Below, piece by piece: positions 51,823 through 61,481 of a stretch of 64,000 nucleotides of DNA. The position numbers and the translations under genes were made by a program. The notes under the pieces were generated by a model, which was given only the letters and a program-made list of their open reading frames with translations, was not told the DNA's origin and searched no databases. Location: positions 1,736,001 through 1,800,000 of the forward strand of contig NZ_BAABCP010000001.1 of NCBI RefSeq assembly GCF_039539005.1, given 5' to 3'. The stretch comes from Microbacterium soli (GTDB lineage: Bacteria; Actinomycetota; Actinomycetes; Actinomycetales; Microbacteriaceae). Numbering within the stretch: position 1 is the stretch's first letter; each line of letters opens with the position of its first letter.

Positions 51823-53306
51823 TCGACATGGCATCCACGCAGACGCAGATGAAGCACGTCGAGGTGCAGACATCCGCGGGCCGGGTCCGCGGACGCTGGC
51901 GGCCGACGGGCGAGAGCGGGAGGGCCGCCTCCGCCGCCTTCCTGGGCATCCCCTTCGCTGAGCCGCCGGTCGGGGAGCTGCGCTTCGCCGCGCCCGTGCC
52001 GAAGGCGCCGTGGACCGGGGTGCGTGACGCCCTCGAGTTCGGGCCCACCGCGCAGCGCGGCGATCCGGGGGTCACGCTGATCCCGGAGCCGAGCATTCCG
52101 GGTGAATCCACCCTGAACGTCAACGTCTTCACCCCGCATCCGGGGGAGGACGAGCGGCTTCCCGTGCTGGTGTGGATCCACGGCGGAGGGTTCTTCGCCG
52201 GCTCCCCGGCGAGCCCCTGGTACGACGGCAGGGCGTTCAACCGCGACGGCGTCGTGACCGTGAGCATCTCCTACCGGCTCGGCTTCGACGGCTTCGGCTG
52301 GATCGAGGACGCCCCCTCCAACCGCGGCGTGCGCGACTGGCTGCTGGCCCTGGAATGGGTGCAGGAGAACATCGCGGCCTTCGGCGGCGATCCCGACCGG
52401 GTCACCATCGCGGGGCAGTCCGCGGGCGGCGGCGCCGTGCTCACGCTGCTGGGGATGCCAGCCGCGCAGCACCTGTTCCACCGGGCGTACGCCATATCCG
52501 GCGCACTGACCGACGTCTCCGCCGAGCGTGCGGAGGAGTTCGGGAGGCGCCTGGCGGCGGATGCCGGGGTCGCGCCGACTCGCGAAGGTCTGTCGGCGGT
52601 GCCGGAGGAGCGGATCCTCGAACTCCAGAAGAAGGCGACGACGCTGGATGCCAAGGCGCTGGACGCCATGGCGGAGACGGGCCTCCCGCTGGGACCGATC
52701 GTCGACGGCGACCTCATCCCGCGACCGACCCGCGAATCGCTCCGTGCCGGGGTCGGCGCAGGCAAACCCCTGGTGATGGGCGCCACCGATGACGAGTTCT
52801 CCATGGCGACGGCGGATGCCGGCAGTGCGCTGCGCTGGGTTCCGGCACGGATGCTGCTGGGAAAGCTGGGTGTGCCGAAGGACCGCAGATCCGCCTACCT
52901 CGCGGCCAACGCCGATGTCCTCGCGAAGGGCAAGGCGCGACTGGCCGGCAGGGTGATCACCGATCGTCTGTTCCGCACCGCGCTGCTGCGCCTGGCCGCC
53001 GACCGGGGCGACGCGCCCACCTGGCTGTACCGGTTCTCCTGGCCGTCGGGAAGCTTCGGATTCGCCGAGCACTGCATCGACGTGCCGTTCTTCTTCGACT
53101 GCCTGGACGGTCCCGCCATCGAGCCGCTGGCCGGCCCTCATCCGCCGCAGGCGCTCGCCGACGAGGTGCACTCCGCCGCGGTCGCGTTCATCACCGATGG
53201 GGATCCGGGCTGGCCGCAGCCGGGCGCCTCGCGCACCGCCCGCGTGTACGACGCGGTGACCACGAACATGCCGCGGGCGTTCGCCGCGGTCGAGGCGCTG
53301 CTGTGA
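51819..53306 (+). CDS. Type-B carboxylesterase 2
   Basis: 495 residues, paralogue of the esterase at 48361. Oxyanion HGGGFFAGSPASPWYDG, nucleophile Ser201 in AGQSAGGGA, acid in GATDDEFSM and His near AEHCIDVPFFFD form the catalytic set. GTG 51819 overlaps the MFS stop (GTGA) with AAGGAG at 51809; ATG 51828 is an alternative. Cytoplasmic. It should deacylate an imported ester, with GH3 downstream cutting the glycoside. Confidence 0.9.
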   Translation: MIDMASTQTQMKHVEVQTSAGRVRGRWRPTGESGRAASAAFLGIPFAEPPVGELRFAAPVPKAPWTGVRDALEFGPTAQRGDPGVTLIPEPSIPGESTLNVNVFTPHPGEDERLPVLVWIHGGGFFAGSPASPWYDGRAFNRDGVVTVSISYRLGFDGFGWIEDAPSNRGVRDWLLALEWVQENIAAFGGDPDRVTIAGQSAGGGAVLTLLGMPAAQHLFHRAYAISGALTDVSAERAEEFGRRLAADAGVAPTREGLSAVPEERILELQKKATTLDAKALDAMAETGLPLGPIVDGDLIPRPTRESLRAGVGAGKPLVMGATDDEFSMATADAGSALRWVPARMLLGKLGVPKDRRSAYLAANADVLAKGKARLAGRVITDRLFRTALLRLAADRGDAPTWLYRFSWPSGSFGFAEHCIDVPFFFDCLDGPAIEPLAGPHPPQALADEVHSAAVAFITDGDPGWPQPGASRTARVYDAVTTNMPRAFAAVEALL

Positions 53307-54046
53307 ACGCCGCGCGTCGTCCACGGGCACTGCTGGTGTGGGGGATCGCGCTGCTCGTGCTCGTGTGCGCGCAGTCGGCCGCGGTCGCCGCATCCGTGCA
53401 CAGCCCGTGGACGCAGGGCGTCGACGACGCCTGGCGGTCGCTCATCGGCGTCGGCCCGCAGTCGGATGTGCACACGGGCCTCGTCCCGATGCTCTTCCAG
53501 CACCTGGGACAGCTGCCGGGGATCGTGCTGATGATGCTGATCGTGCCCATCCTCCTGGCGGTGCTGGGGCGCTGGCGCTCCGCACTGTTCGTGCTGGCCG
53601 TGCAGCTGGCGGGCCCGGGCCTGGTGTCGCAGCTGCTGAAGAACCTGGTGAACAGGCCGCGACCCGCAGCCGATGAGGCCGCCGGCCTGTACGGGCCGCT
53701 GTTCCTGGTCGATCACGGCTCGTTCCCGTCCGGTCACGCGGTGAGCGCCGGGGCGATCGCCGTGCTGCTCGTCGCACTGATCCCCGCCGTGCGGGCGGTG
53801 TCGCGGACCGTCACGACCGCCGTCGCCGTGCTGCTGATGGTCGGCATGGTCTGGCAGCGCACGCTGATCAACGCGCACTGGCTCAGCGACACCCTGGCGG
53901 GCCTCGCCGCAGGCGTCGGCGTGGCCCTGGTGCTGTGGTGGGTGTTCGCGCCGTGGCTGGCGCAGGACCGCGTCCGGACGCCCTGGTTCCTGCGCCGCAG
54001 GATCCCTTCCGACCCCATCGGAGAACCCCTGAAGGAGACATCATGA
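53303..54046 (+). CDS. PAP2-family membrane phosphatase
   Basis: 247 residues with six membrane helices. All three phosphatase motifs are present: KNLVNRPRP, SFPSGHA and RTLINAHWLSDTLAG, so it should be active on a lipid phosphate such as undecaprenyl pyrophosphate or phosphatidate. GTG 53303 overlaps the esterase stop, and its own stop overlaps the GH3 ATG. Its place between two catabolic hydrolases is unexpected; a dedicated lipid-linked substrate or simple operon capture are both possible. Confidence 0.88.
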   Translation: MNAARRPRALLVWGIALLVLVCAQSAAVAASVHSPWTQGVDDAWRSLIGVGPQSDVHTGLVPMLFQHLGQLPGIVLMMLIVPILLAVLGRWRSALFVLAVQLAGPGLVSQLLKNLVNRPRPAADEAAGLYGPLFLVDHGSFPSGHAVSAGAIAVLLVALIPAVRAVSRTVTTAVAVLLMVGMVWQRTLINAHWLSDTLAGLAAGVGVALVLWWVFAPWLAQDRVRTPWFLRRRIPSDPIGEPLKETS

Positions 54047-56283
54047 CCGACCGCACCGCAGACCTCGCCGCGCTGAGCACGGCGCAGAAGGCCTCGCTCA
54101 CCAGTGGAGCCGACTTCTGGACCACCAAGGCGATCGATGCCGCCGGCATCCCGTCGATCATGCTCACCGACGGTCCCCACGGACTGCGCAAGCAGGCGGG
54201 TAGGAGCGACCACCTCGGGCTGAACGAGAGCGTGCCCGCCACCTGCTTCCCGCCCGCCGCGGCGCTCGGCTCGACGTTCGATCCCGCTCTGGCGGAACGG
54301 GTCGGTGAGGCACTGGGCGTGGAATCGGCGATCGAGGACGTCGCGGTCATCCTCGGTCCCGGGGTGAACCTCAAGCGCTCGCCGCTGTGCGGTCGCAACT
54401 TCGAGTACCTCTCCGAGGACCCGGTGGTCTCCGGGGTGATGGGGGCGGCGCTGGTGCGCGGCATCCAGTCGCAGGGAGTGGGCGCCTCGCTCAAGCACTT
54501 CGCCGCGAACAACCAGGAGGACGACCGGATGCGGGTGTCGGCCGACATCGACCCGCGTCCGCTGCGCGAGCTGTATCTGCGCGGCTTCGAGCGCGTGGTC
54601 GAAGAGGCGAAGCCGTGGACCGTGATGTGCTCCTACAACCGCATCAACGGCGTCTACGCGTCGGAGAACCCGTGGCTGCTCACGCAGTTGCTGCGCGAGG
54701 AGTGGGGGTTCGACGGGGTCGTCGTCTCGGACTGGGGAGCGGTGAACGACCGCGTCTCGGCGCTCGTGGCGGGGCTCGACCTGGAGATGCCCGCGAGCGG
54801 CGGGCGGACGGACGCCGAGATCGTCTCGGCCGTGGAATCCGGGCGGATGGATCCGGCCGTGCTGGACACGGCGGCGGGCCGCATGATCGACCTGGTGCGC
54901 AGGGCGCAGGCGCGTCCGGCGGCCGCGGGTCCGCTCGACGTGGAGGCGCATCACGCTCTGGCGCGGGAGGCCGCGAGCCGTTCGATCGTGCTGCTGAAGA
55001 ACGAGGGCGGCCTGCTGCCGCTCGCCGCCGGCGCGTCCGTGGCGGTCATCGGCGAGTTCGCCAGGACCCCGCGCTTCCAGGGCGGCGGATCCTCGCACAT
55101 CAATCCCACCAGGGTGGACACCGCCCTGGACGCGCTGCGGGCGTCTCTGGGCGAGGGCGTCGGCTTCGCACCCGGCTTCGCCTTCGACGGATCCGACGCC
55201 GAACGGCTGCGCGCCCAGGCCGTGGAGACGGCAGCCGCCCACGATGTCGCGGTGGTGTTCCTGGGGCTGCCGGAAGCGGAGGAGTCGGAGGGCTTCGACC
55301 GCACCGGCATCGATCTCCCTGCCGTGCAGCAGGAGCTGCTGGATGCCGTGATCGCGGCCAATCCGCACGTCGTCGTCGTGCTCTCGCACGGCGGGGTGGT
55401 GGCGCTGCCGTTCGCCGACCGCGTGCCGTCGATCGTGGACGCGTGGCTGCTGGGCCAGGCCGGCGGATCCGCCATCGCGGATGTGCTCACGGGCGTCGTC
55501 AACCCCTCCGGGCGTCTCGCGGAGACCATCCCGTATCGTATCGAGGACACCCCCGCGTTCGGGTCGTTCCCCGGTTCGTTCGGGCACGTGCGGTACGGCG
55601 AGGGGATCCTCGTCGGCTATCGCTGGTACGACGCGCGCCGCATCGACGTCGCCTACCCGTTCGGCCACGGGCTGTCGTACACCGCATTCGAGTACGGCGC
55701 GCCTGCGGCATCCGTCACGGCCGACGGCGACGTCGCCGTGAGCGTCGCGGTGACCAACACCGGCGACCGCGACGGCCGCGAGGTCGTGCAGGTGTACATC
55801 GGGCGGGAGCAGTCCGCCGTCGAACGGGCCCCGCGGGAGCTGAAGGCGTTCGCCTCGGTCGAGATCCCGGCGGGCGCCACGCGGCAGGTGGAGGTCGTGG
55901 TGCGCCGGCGGGACCTGGCGTACTGGGACATCCGCGTGGACCGCTGGGTCGTGGAGGGCGGCGAGTACCGCGTCGACGTCGGCGCCTCCAGCCGCGACCT
56001 CCGCGGCAGCGTCGTCGTCGAGGTCTCGGGCGACGAGGTGCGGATGCCGCTCACCCGCGACTCCTCCCTGGGTGAGCTGCTCGCCCATCCCGTGCTGGGG
56101 CAGGCCGTGGCCGAGCAGTTGACCGGGATCGCCGCGCCCGCCGAGGGCGGTGAGGGAATCATGAGCGCCGATGCGATGGCGAAGATGCTGGCCTCGTTCC
56201 CCATCGGCCGGCTGGGCTCCTTCGGCATGGGGATCACCGCCGAGCAGGTGGATGAGCTGATCGCCGCGTCCGCGGGAGACTGA
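54043..56283 (+). CDS. Glycoside hydrolase family 3 beta-glucosidase
   Basis: 746 residues. TIM barrel (about 1-290) with KHFAANNQEDDR and nucleophile Asp230 in VVSDWGAV, alpha/beta sandwich (about 320-530, acid/base Glu likely in LPEAEESEGFDR) and fibronectin-III-like domain (about 590-665). A C-terminal tail of about 70 residues (SLGELLAHPVLGQAVAEQL) is typical of cytoplasmic actinobacterial GH3. No signal peptide. The classic SDW makes true beta-glucosidase more likely than for the GH3 at 1369. ATG overlaps the PAP2 stop (ATGA). It is the last gene of the TetR-controlled operon. Confidence 0.92.
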   Translation: MTDRTADLAALSTAQKASLTSGADFWTTKAIDAAGIPSIMLTDGPHGLRKQAGRSDHLGLNESVPATCFPPAAALGSTFDPALAERVGEALGVESAIEDVAVILGPGVNLKRSPLCGRNFEYLSEDPVVSGVMGAALVRGIQSQGVGASLKHFAANNQEDDRMRVSADIDPRPLRELYLRGFERVVEEAKPWTVMCSYNRINGVYASENPWLLTQLLREEWGFDGVVVSDWGAVNDRVSALVAGLDLEMPASGGRTDAEIVSAVESGRMDPAVLDTAAGRMIDLVRRAQARPAAAGPLDVEAHHALAREAASRSIVLLKNEGGLLPLAAGASVAVIGEFARTPRFQGGGSSHINPTRVDTALDALRASLGEGVGFAPGFAFDGSDAERLRAQAVETAAAHDVAVVFLGLPEAEESEGFDRTGIDLPAVQQELLDAVIAANPHVVVVLSHGGVVALPFADRVPSIVDAWLLGQAGGSAIADVLTGVVNPSGRLAETIPYRIEDTPAFGSFPGSFGHVRYGEGILVGYRWYDARRIDVAYPFGHGLSYTAFEYGAPAASVTADGDVAVSVAVTNTGDRDGREVVQVYIGREQSAVERAPRELKAFASVEIPAGATRQVEVVVRRRDLAYWDIRVDRWVVEGGEYRVDVGASSRDLRGSVVVEVSGDEVRMPLTRDSSLGELLAHPVLGQAVAEQLTGIAAPAEGGEGIMSADAMAKMLASFPIGRLGSFGMGITAEQVDELIAASAGD

Positions 56284-56330
56284 GCGCCCCGCGGCGGGTC
56301 CGGGATGCCCCGGGTCCGCCGCGTGTCCCG

Positions 56331-56397
56331 GCATCCGACGGCGCGCTCCGGCATCCGACGGCGCGCTCCGGCATCCGACGGCGCGCTCCGGCATCCG
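56331..56397 (+). repeat. 20-bp tandem repeat, 3.35 copies
   Basis: The unit GCATCCGACGGCGCGCTCCG occurs three times without a mismatch, then GCATCCG. Each junction recreates the GGCATCCG word. It lies 48 bp after the GH3 stop. Confidence 0.8.
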
Positions 56398-56415
56398 TCT
56401 CTCGTCACCCGTCCC

Positions 56416-56493
56416 GCGCGAGAACAGGAGATTCGCCGAGAACAGGACGGATGCGGAGGGATCGGCCTGTAGCGGACGAATCCCCTGTTCTCG
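56416..56493. repeat. Palindromic intergenic element C, copy 1
   Basis: GAGAACAGGAGATTCG (56420-56435), a direct partial copy CGAGAACAGG (56437-56446) and the reverse arm CGAATCCCCTGTTCTC (56477-56492). Outer arms match at 15 of 16. It is nearly identical to the copy at 61616 in both arms and in spacing. Confidence 0.8.
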
Positions 56494-56619
56494 GCGACCG
56501 GGGTCGTGCGGCAGGTCGCCGTGCGCACCGCGTCCGTGCCTCGTGGAGCCATGACCTCGGGCCACCCGCACGTCCGCGCCCGACCGCGACACGCGAGAGC
56601 CCGGACCTGTCCGCGGGCC

Positions 56620-56649
56620 TTGTATCGGCTGTGAAAGGGCTGATAGCCT
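56620..56649 (+). promoter_or_regulatory. Promoter of the surface-protein gene
   Basis: TTGTAT (56620-56625), an 18-bp spacer and TAGCCT (56644-56649), giving a leader of about 80 nt that ends in the CGGAGAGG ribosome site at 56718. Confidence 0.55.
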
Positions 56650-56735
56650 CCGAGCGGGGGGTCTGCACAAGGGGAGTGCATGGTCAGACCTGATCTGGGG
56701 ATGAAGAGTTCATTTCTCGGAGAGGCTGCCTCAGC

Positions 56736-59700
56736 GTGCGTCGCAGACACCACACAACGAACCCTGCCCGATCCTCATCCCCCGCAATGCGAGGCCGGAC
56801 CCGATTGCGGGCCGTCGCGGTCGCGGGGATCACCGCCTTCGCCGCGGCGCTGCTGGTCGCACCGCCGGCGGCGGCGGCGCCGTTCAGCGGCCTGGAGGCC
56901 ACGGTCTTCCTCGCTCAGGATTCGCCGACGCAGCTGAAGAGCAGTGTGCAGGGCGACGGCGAGTTGGTGTTCTCCAACGTCGGAGGCGTCGCGAACCGCA
57001 CATACAACGCGATCGGGTACAACGAGCAGGACAACTTCCTCTACGCGGTCTCGAACGCACACATCATCCGCATCCACAGCAACGGCGCCATCGAAGAAGT
57101 GCGCTCGGTGCCGATCGGCGCGCACATCGGCGGATTCCGTGACGGCACCAACGACTTCTGGTTCACCAACGGCAACAGGCTCTTCCACACCAATGTGGCC
57201 AACCCGAGCGCGTCGGTGCCCGAGGTGCCCCTCAAGGGCTCGTTCGCAGGCCCCGACATCACCTGGGCCGACGGGTACTTCTGGTCGCTCGGCGGGGGGA
57301 AGATCTCGCGTCTGTCCACAGACGGCACGGTGACGTCGTTCACCGCGCCTGCCCGGGTGGCCGCATTCATGGCGGGCGGTTCCTGGACCTACGGCAACGG
57401 CAACATCGGGTTCACGGACAACACGACCGGCAGCATCGCCCAGATCAGTGTCGCCGCTGCCGGATCCGCCAATCCTTCCTTCACGGTCGTCTCGGTGATC
57501 TCCGGACCTCCGTCGGGCAACAACGACGCCACGTCCTCCTTGGGGGCCCCCGTCGATCTCGAGCTGGCGAAGGCCTTCGACGAGTCCCGGGTGCTCGTCG
57601 GCGGCGACGGCGGCTTCGCGCTGACCGTCACCAACCATGGTCCCGGGGTCTCGTCCGGCTACACCGTGTCGGACACCATGCCGACCGGTCTGCAGAACCT
57701 CGTGCTGCCGACCGGGTGCACGGCGGCCGGTGCCGAGCTCACCTGCAGCGGCGGGCGGCTTCCCGCCGGCGAGAGCCAGACCTTCCGCATCGGGGCGACG
57801 GTGAGCCCGTCGCAGCAGCCCGGGACTCTGACCAACTCGGCATCCGTGCTGGGCAACGAAGCGGACCCCGTCAGCGACAACAACGACGCCGACGACACGA
57901 TCACCGTGGACCGTGAGGCGTTGAAGATCGTCAAGACCGCCGAGCTCGACGACCAGAACGGCAACGGCATCCCCGACGTCGGGGAGACGATCGACTACGG
58001 TTTCGTCGTCACCAACCTGGGATCGACGACGCTCGAGGACGTCACGGTCAACGACCCGCACGTCGTGGGGCTCACCCCCGGGACGGTATCGGCTCTTCTC
58101 CCCGGGGATACCGCAGACTTCTCCGCCGTGCACGAGCTCACGCAGGCCGACATCGACTCCGGCTCGATCGAGAACACCGCGACGGCGACGGGAACCGGGG
58201 AGTTCGGTTCCGTGGAGAGTCCGCCCTCCAGCGTGACCGTCGACGCGCCCGCCGAGCCCGCCCTGCAGACGGTCAAGCGGGCAGCGCTCGTGGACACCAA
58301 CGGCAACGGCGCCGCGGACGAGGGCGAGGTGATCGACTACACCGTCGAGGTCACCAACACGGGGAACGTGACGATGAGCGACGTGTCCGTCGACGACCCG
58401 CTGATCACCCTGTCCCCGGATGCGATCGACATCGCCCCCGGGGAGACGGAGGAGTTCACCGGCTCGTACACGGTGCAGGCGGCCGATGTGGCGGCGGGGT
58501 CCGTCGTCAACACGGCCACCGCCACAGGAAGCACCCCGACCGGCGACCCGATCGACTCCCCGCCCAGCACCACGACGACCGAGACCACACGGACGGGCCT
58601 GAGCATCGTCAAGTCGGCGGAGTTCGATGACACGAACGGCAACGACGAGCTGGATCTCGGCGAGGAGATCACGTACACGTTCGTCGTGACCAACGACGGC
58701 AACGTGACGCTGCACGACGTCGTGGTCGACGACCCGCTGGTCGCCGGCATCAGTCCCGCCTCCGCGGACATCCCCGCCGGCGAGCAGCAGGTCTTCACGG
58801 CGACCTACGTCGTCGACAGTGACGATGTGGCCGCCGGGGAGGTCGAGAACACGGCGACCGTGACGGGTGAGACGGGCGACGGCGATCCGCTCCCGCCGGT
58901 GCCGTCGAACACCGTGACGGTGCCGACCACCGACCCGGTGACGGATTGGAAGCTGGAGAAGTTCGCCGAGCTGAACGACACGAACGGCAACGGCCGGGCG
59001 GATGTCGGGGAGACGATCGACTACTCGTTCGTCGCGACCAACACCGGCACCCTCCCCATCTTCGACGTGTCGATCTCCGACCCGATGGTCGAGAACATCA
59101 CCCCGAGCGCTGCCGACCTGGTGCCCGGGCAACGCCAGACCTTCACCGCCGACGCCTATGAGGTGACGCAGGAGGACGTCGACTCCGGCGAGGTCCACAA
59201 CGAGGCCACGGGCACCGCGGAGGACGTGGACGGTGACGAGGTGACGCCGCCGCCGGCCGAGGTCACCGTGCCCGGTGTCGAGCACGACCCCGGGATGCGG
59301 TCGGTCAAGGACGCCGTGCTCTCCGACGACAACGGCAACGGTGTCGCGGACGTCGGTGAGCAGATCTCCTACACGATCACCGTCTACAACACCGGGAACG
59401 TGACCCTCACCGACGTGCAGGTCAGCGACCCGCTGGCGGGGGCTCTCAGCCCGGCATCCGTGACCGAGCTGGCACCGGGCGCCTCGCAGGTGTTCACCGC
59501 TGTGGAGGCGTACACCGTGACGGAGGACGACGTCGAGTCCGGTTCTGTGGACAACACGGCCACCGCCACGGGCACCCCTCCGAGCGGGCCGCCGGTGACC
59601 AGCACATCCGGCACCTCGACGGAGACCGTCGCCCCCGGGCTGAACGTCGTCAAATCCGCCTCGTTGAACGACGGCAACGGCAACGGCACCGCCGACCCCG

Positions 59701-61481
59701 GTGAGGTGATCACGTACACCTTCGAGGTCACGAACACCGGGAACACCCTGCTCGAGGACGTCGTCATCGACGACCCGCGCGTGGACTCCGTGTCGCCCGC
59801 ATCCACGGACATCGACGTGAACAGCGGCGCGGTCTTCACCGCGACGTACGTCGTCACCGAGGAGGACATCCTCTCCGGCGATCCGATCTCGAACACCGCG
59901 ACCGCGACCGGCACGGTGCCGGGCGGTGGGGAGATCACCTCGCCGCCGTCGACGGCGGATGTGCCGCCGGCGCCGGTGTCCGCCGGACTGACGGTGGACA
60001 AGAGCAGCTCGCTGAACGACGCCAACGGCAACGGGGTCGCCGACCTCGGTGAGACCATCGAGTACACGTTCCAGGTGGACAACACCGGAAACGTGACCCT
60101 GTCCGATGTCGCCGTCGACGACGACCGGGTCACCGGCCTGACCCCGGCATCCGCGACGATCCCGCCCGGTGGCACCCAGGTGTTCACCGCCGACCCGTAC
60201 ACGGTCACGCAGGCGGACATCGACGCGGGTGAGGTGCTCAACGAGGCGACGGCGTCGGGTACCGCTCCGGGCGGCGACACCGTCCCCAGCGATCCGTCCA
60301 CCAGCACCGTCGACGTCGTCGACCCGGAGCCGGCTCTCGTGGCCGACAAGACGGCCGAGCTGGACGACGCGAACGGCAACGGCGTCGCGGATGAGGGCGA
60401 GCAGATCGAGTACACGATCGTGCTCACCAACACCGGCAACGTCACGCTCCACGACGTCTCGGCCGACGACGACATGCTCACCGGCATCACCCCGGCAAGC
60501 GTGGCGTCGCTGGCTCCGACCGAATCGGCGACGTTCACGGCCGACCCGTACACGGTGACGGCGGCGGATGTCGACGAGGGCGTGGTGATCAACCTGGCCA
60601 CCGGCTCCGGCACCACGCCGGGCGGCGACCCCATCACCTCACCGCCGGACTCCGTGTCCACGCCGACCTTCGACCCCGGGATGCTCGTGGAGAAGCACGC
60701 GCAGCTGGAGGACACGAACGGCAACGGCATGGCCGACCTCGGTGAGCAGATCAGCTACACGTTCGAGGTGGAGAACACCGGGAACGTCGCGATCGATGAC
60801 GTCACCGTCAGCGACCCGAGGGTCACCGGGATCACCCCGGCATCCGCGACGCTCGCCGTCGGCGGGACGCTCGTGTTCACAGCGGACCCGTACACCGTGA
60901 CCGAGGCGGACATCCTCGCGGGGAGCCTGGAGAACACGGCGACCGCATCCGGGACGCCGGATGGCGGCACGCCCATCCAGACACCGCCGTCGGTCGTGAA
61001 CGTGCCTCCGGCCCCCGTCGCACCGGGTCTGGACGTCGCCAAGGCGGCGCGGATCATCGACGCGAACGGCAGCGGCATCGCCGAGACGGGGGAGAGCATC
61101 GAGTACTCGATCACCGTCACCAACACGGGGAACGTCACGATCACGGATGTGGTGATCAGCGATCCGAAGCTCACGGACATCACACCGTCGAGCATCGCGT
61201 CGCTCGCGCCCGGTGAAACCGTGACGGCCACCGCCGCACCGTACGTGGTCACCGCCGCGGACGGGGCGCGCGGAAGCGTGGCGAACGTGGCCAGTGCGCA
61301 GGGGACCGACCCCAACGGCGACCCGGTGGGGGCGCAGTCCCCGGAGGTGGTCACCCCGACCGCCGGTCTGGCCGGGACGGGATCCGAGACGCCCGTCGCG
61401 CTCGTGGGCCTCGCCGTGATGCTGCTCATCGGAGCCGGTGTGCTGCTGATCGGCCGGAGGAGGACCGCAGCGCACGAGTGA
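56736..61481 (+). CDS. Giant LAxTG wall-anchored protein with ten DUF11-type repeats
   Basis: 1581 residues. GTG 56736 follows CGGAGAGG. Parts in order: long signal peptide (cleavage near residue 48, PPAAAAPF), a propeller-like N-terminal domain (about 50-270) with YNAIGYNEQDNFLYAV, one DUF11 domain (about 280-385), ten repeats of about 115 residues (about 398-1530), the sorting signal LAGTG at 1545-1549, a membrane helix and RRR tail. LAxTG is the class E sortase signal of high-GC Gram-positives. Each repeat opens with DxNGNGxxDxGE, an EF-hand-like loop likely to bind calcium, and continues YTFxVTNTGNVTLxDV. It is probably a stalk or adhesin on the cell wall; ligand unknown. Confidence 0.88.
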   Translation: MRRRHHTTNPARSSSPAMRGRTRLRAVAVAGITAFAAALLVAPPAAAAPFSGLEATVFLAQDSPTQLKSSVQGDGELVFSNVGGVANRTYNAIGYNEQDNFLYAVSNAHIIRIHSNGAIEEVRSVPIGAHIGGFRDGTNDFWFTNGNRLFHTNVANPSASVPEVPLKGSFAGPDITWADGYFWSLGGGKISRLSTDGTVTSFTAPARVAAFMAGGSWTYGNGNIGFTDNTTGSIAQISVAAAGSANPSFTVVSVISGPPSGNNDATSSLGAPVDLELAKAFDESRVLVGGDGGFALTVTNHGPGVSSGYTVSDTMPTGLQNLVLPTGCTAAGAELTCSGGRLPAGESQTFRIGATVSPSQQPGTLTNSASVLGNEADPVSDNNDADDTITVDREALKIVKTAELDDQNGNGIPDVGETIDYGFVVTNLGSTTLEDVTVNDPHVVGLTPGTVSALLPGDTADFSAVHELTQADIDSGSIENTATATGTGEFGSVESPPSSVTVDAPAEPALQTVKRAALVDTNGNGAADEGEVIDYTVEVTNTGNVTMSDVSVDDPLITLSPDAIDIAPGETEEFTGSYTVQAADVAAGSVVNTATATGSTPTGDPIDSPPSTTTTETTRTGLSIVKSAEFDDTNGNDELDLGEEITYTFVVTNDGNVTLHDVVVDDPLVAGISPASADIPAGEQQVFTATYVVDSDDVAAGEVENTATVTGETGDGDPLPPVPSNTVTVPTTDPVTDWKLEKFAELNDTNGNGRADVGETIDYSFVATNTGTLPIFDVSISDPMVENITPSAADLVPGQRQTFTADAYEVTQEDVDSGEVHNEATGTAEDVDGDEVTPPPAEVTVPGVEHDPGMRSVKDAVLSDDNGNGVADVGEQISYTITVYNTGNVTLTDVQVSDPLAGALSPASVTELAPGASQVFTAVEAYTVTEDDVESGSVDNTATATGTPPSGPPVTSTSGTSTETVAPGLNVVKSASLNDGNGNGTADPGEVITYTFEVTNTGNTLLEDVVIDDPRVDSVSPASTDIDVNSGAVFTATYVVTEEDILSGDPISNTATATGTVPGGGEITSPPSTADVPPAPVSAGLTVDKSSSLNDANGNGVADLGETIEYTFQVDNTGNVTLSDVAVDDDRVTGLTPASATIPPGGTQVFTADPYTVTQADIDAGEVLNEATASGTAPGGDTVPSDPSTSTVDVVDPEPALVADKTAELDDANGNGVADEGEQIEYTIVLTNTGNVTLHDVSADDDMLTGITPASVASLAPTESATFTADPYTVTAADVDEGVVINLATGSGTTPGGDPITSPPDSVSTPTFDPGMLVEKHAQLEDTNGNGMADLGEQISYTFEVENTGNVAIDDVTVSDPRVTGITPASATLAVGGTLVFTADPYTVTEADILAGSLENTATASGTPDGGTPIQTPPSVVNVPPAPVAPGLDVAKAARIIDANGSGIAETGESIEYSITVTNTGNVTITDVVISDPKLTDITPSSIASLAPGETVTATAAPYVVTAADGARGSVANVASAQGTDPNGDPVGAQSPEVVTPTAGLAGTGSETPVALVGLAVMLLIGAGVLLIGRRRTAAHE

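Larger units (their letters stand above)
56284..56735. other. Intergenic region with repeats and a promoter
   Basis: No credible gene is present. From left to right it holds a spacer, a 20-bp tandem repeat (56331-56397), element C copy 1 (56416-56493), about 120 bp with nothing recognised, and the promoter and leader of the surface-protein gene. Confidence 0.65.

Noticed and set aside
56331..56397. Possible CRISPR array
   Set aside because: Units are contiguous 20-bp copies with no spacers, and there are no cas genes.
56451..56693. Small 80-codon frame in the repeat region
   Set aside because: It crosses element C and the promoter of the next gene, has skewed Arg-rich composition and no ribosome site.
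56775..60452. 1225-codon open frame opposite the surface-protein repeats
   Set aside because: Mirror of the repetitive gene; no signal, start site or domain of its own.
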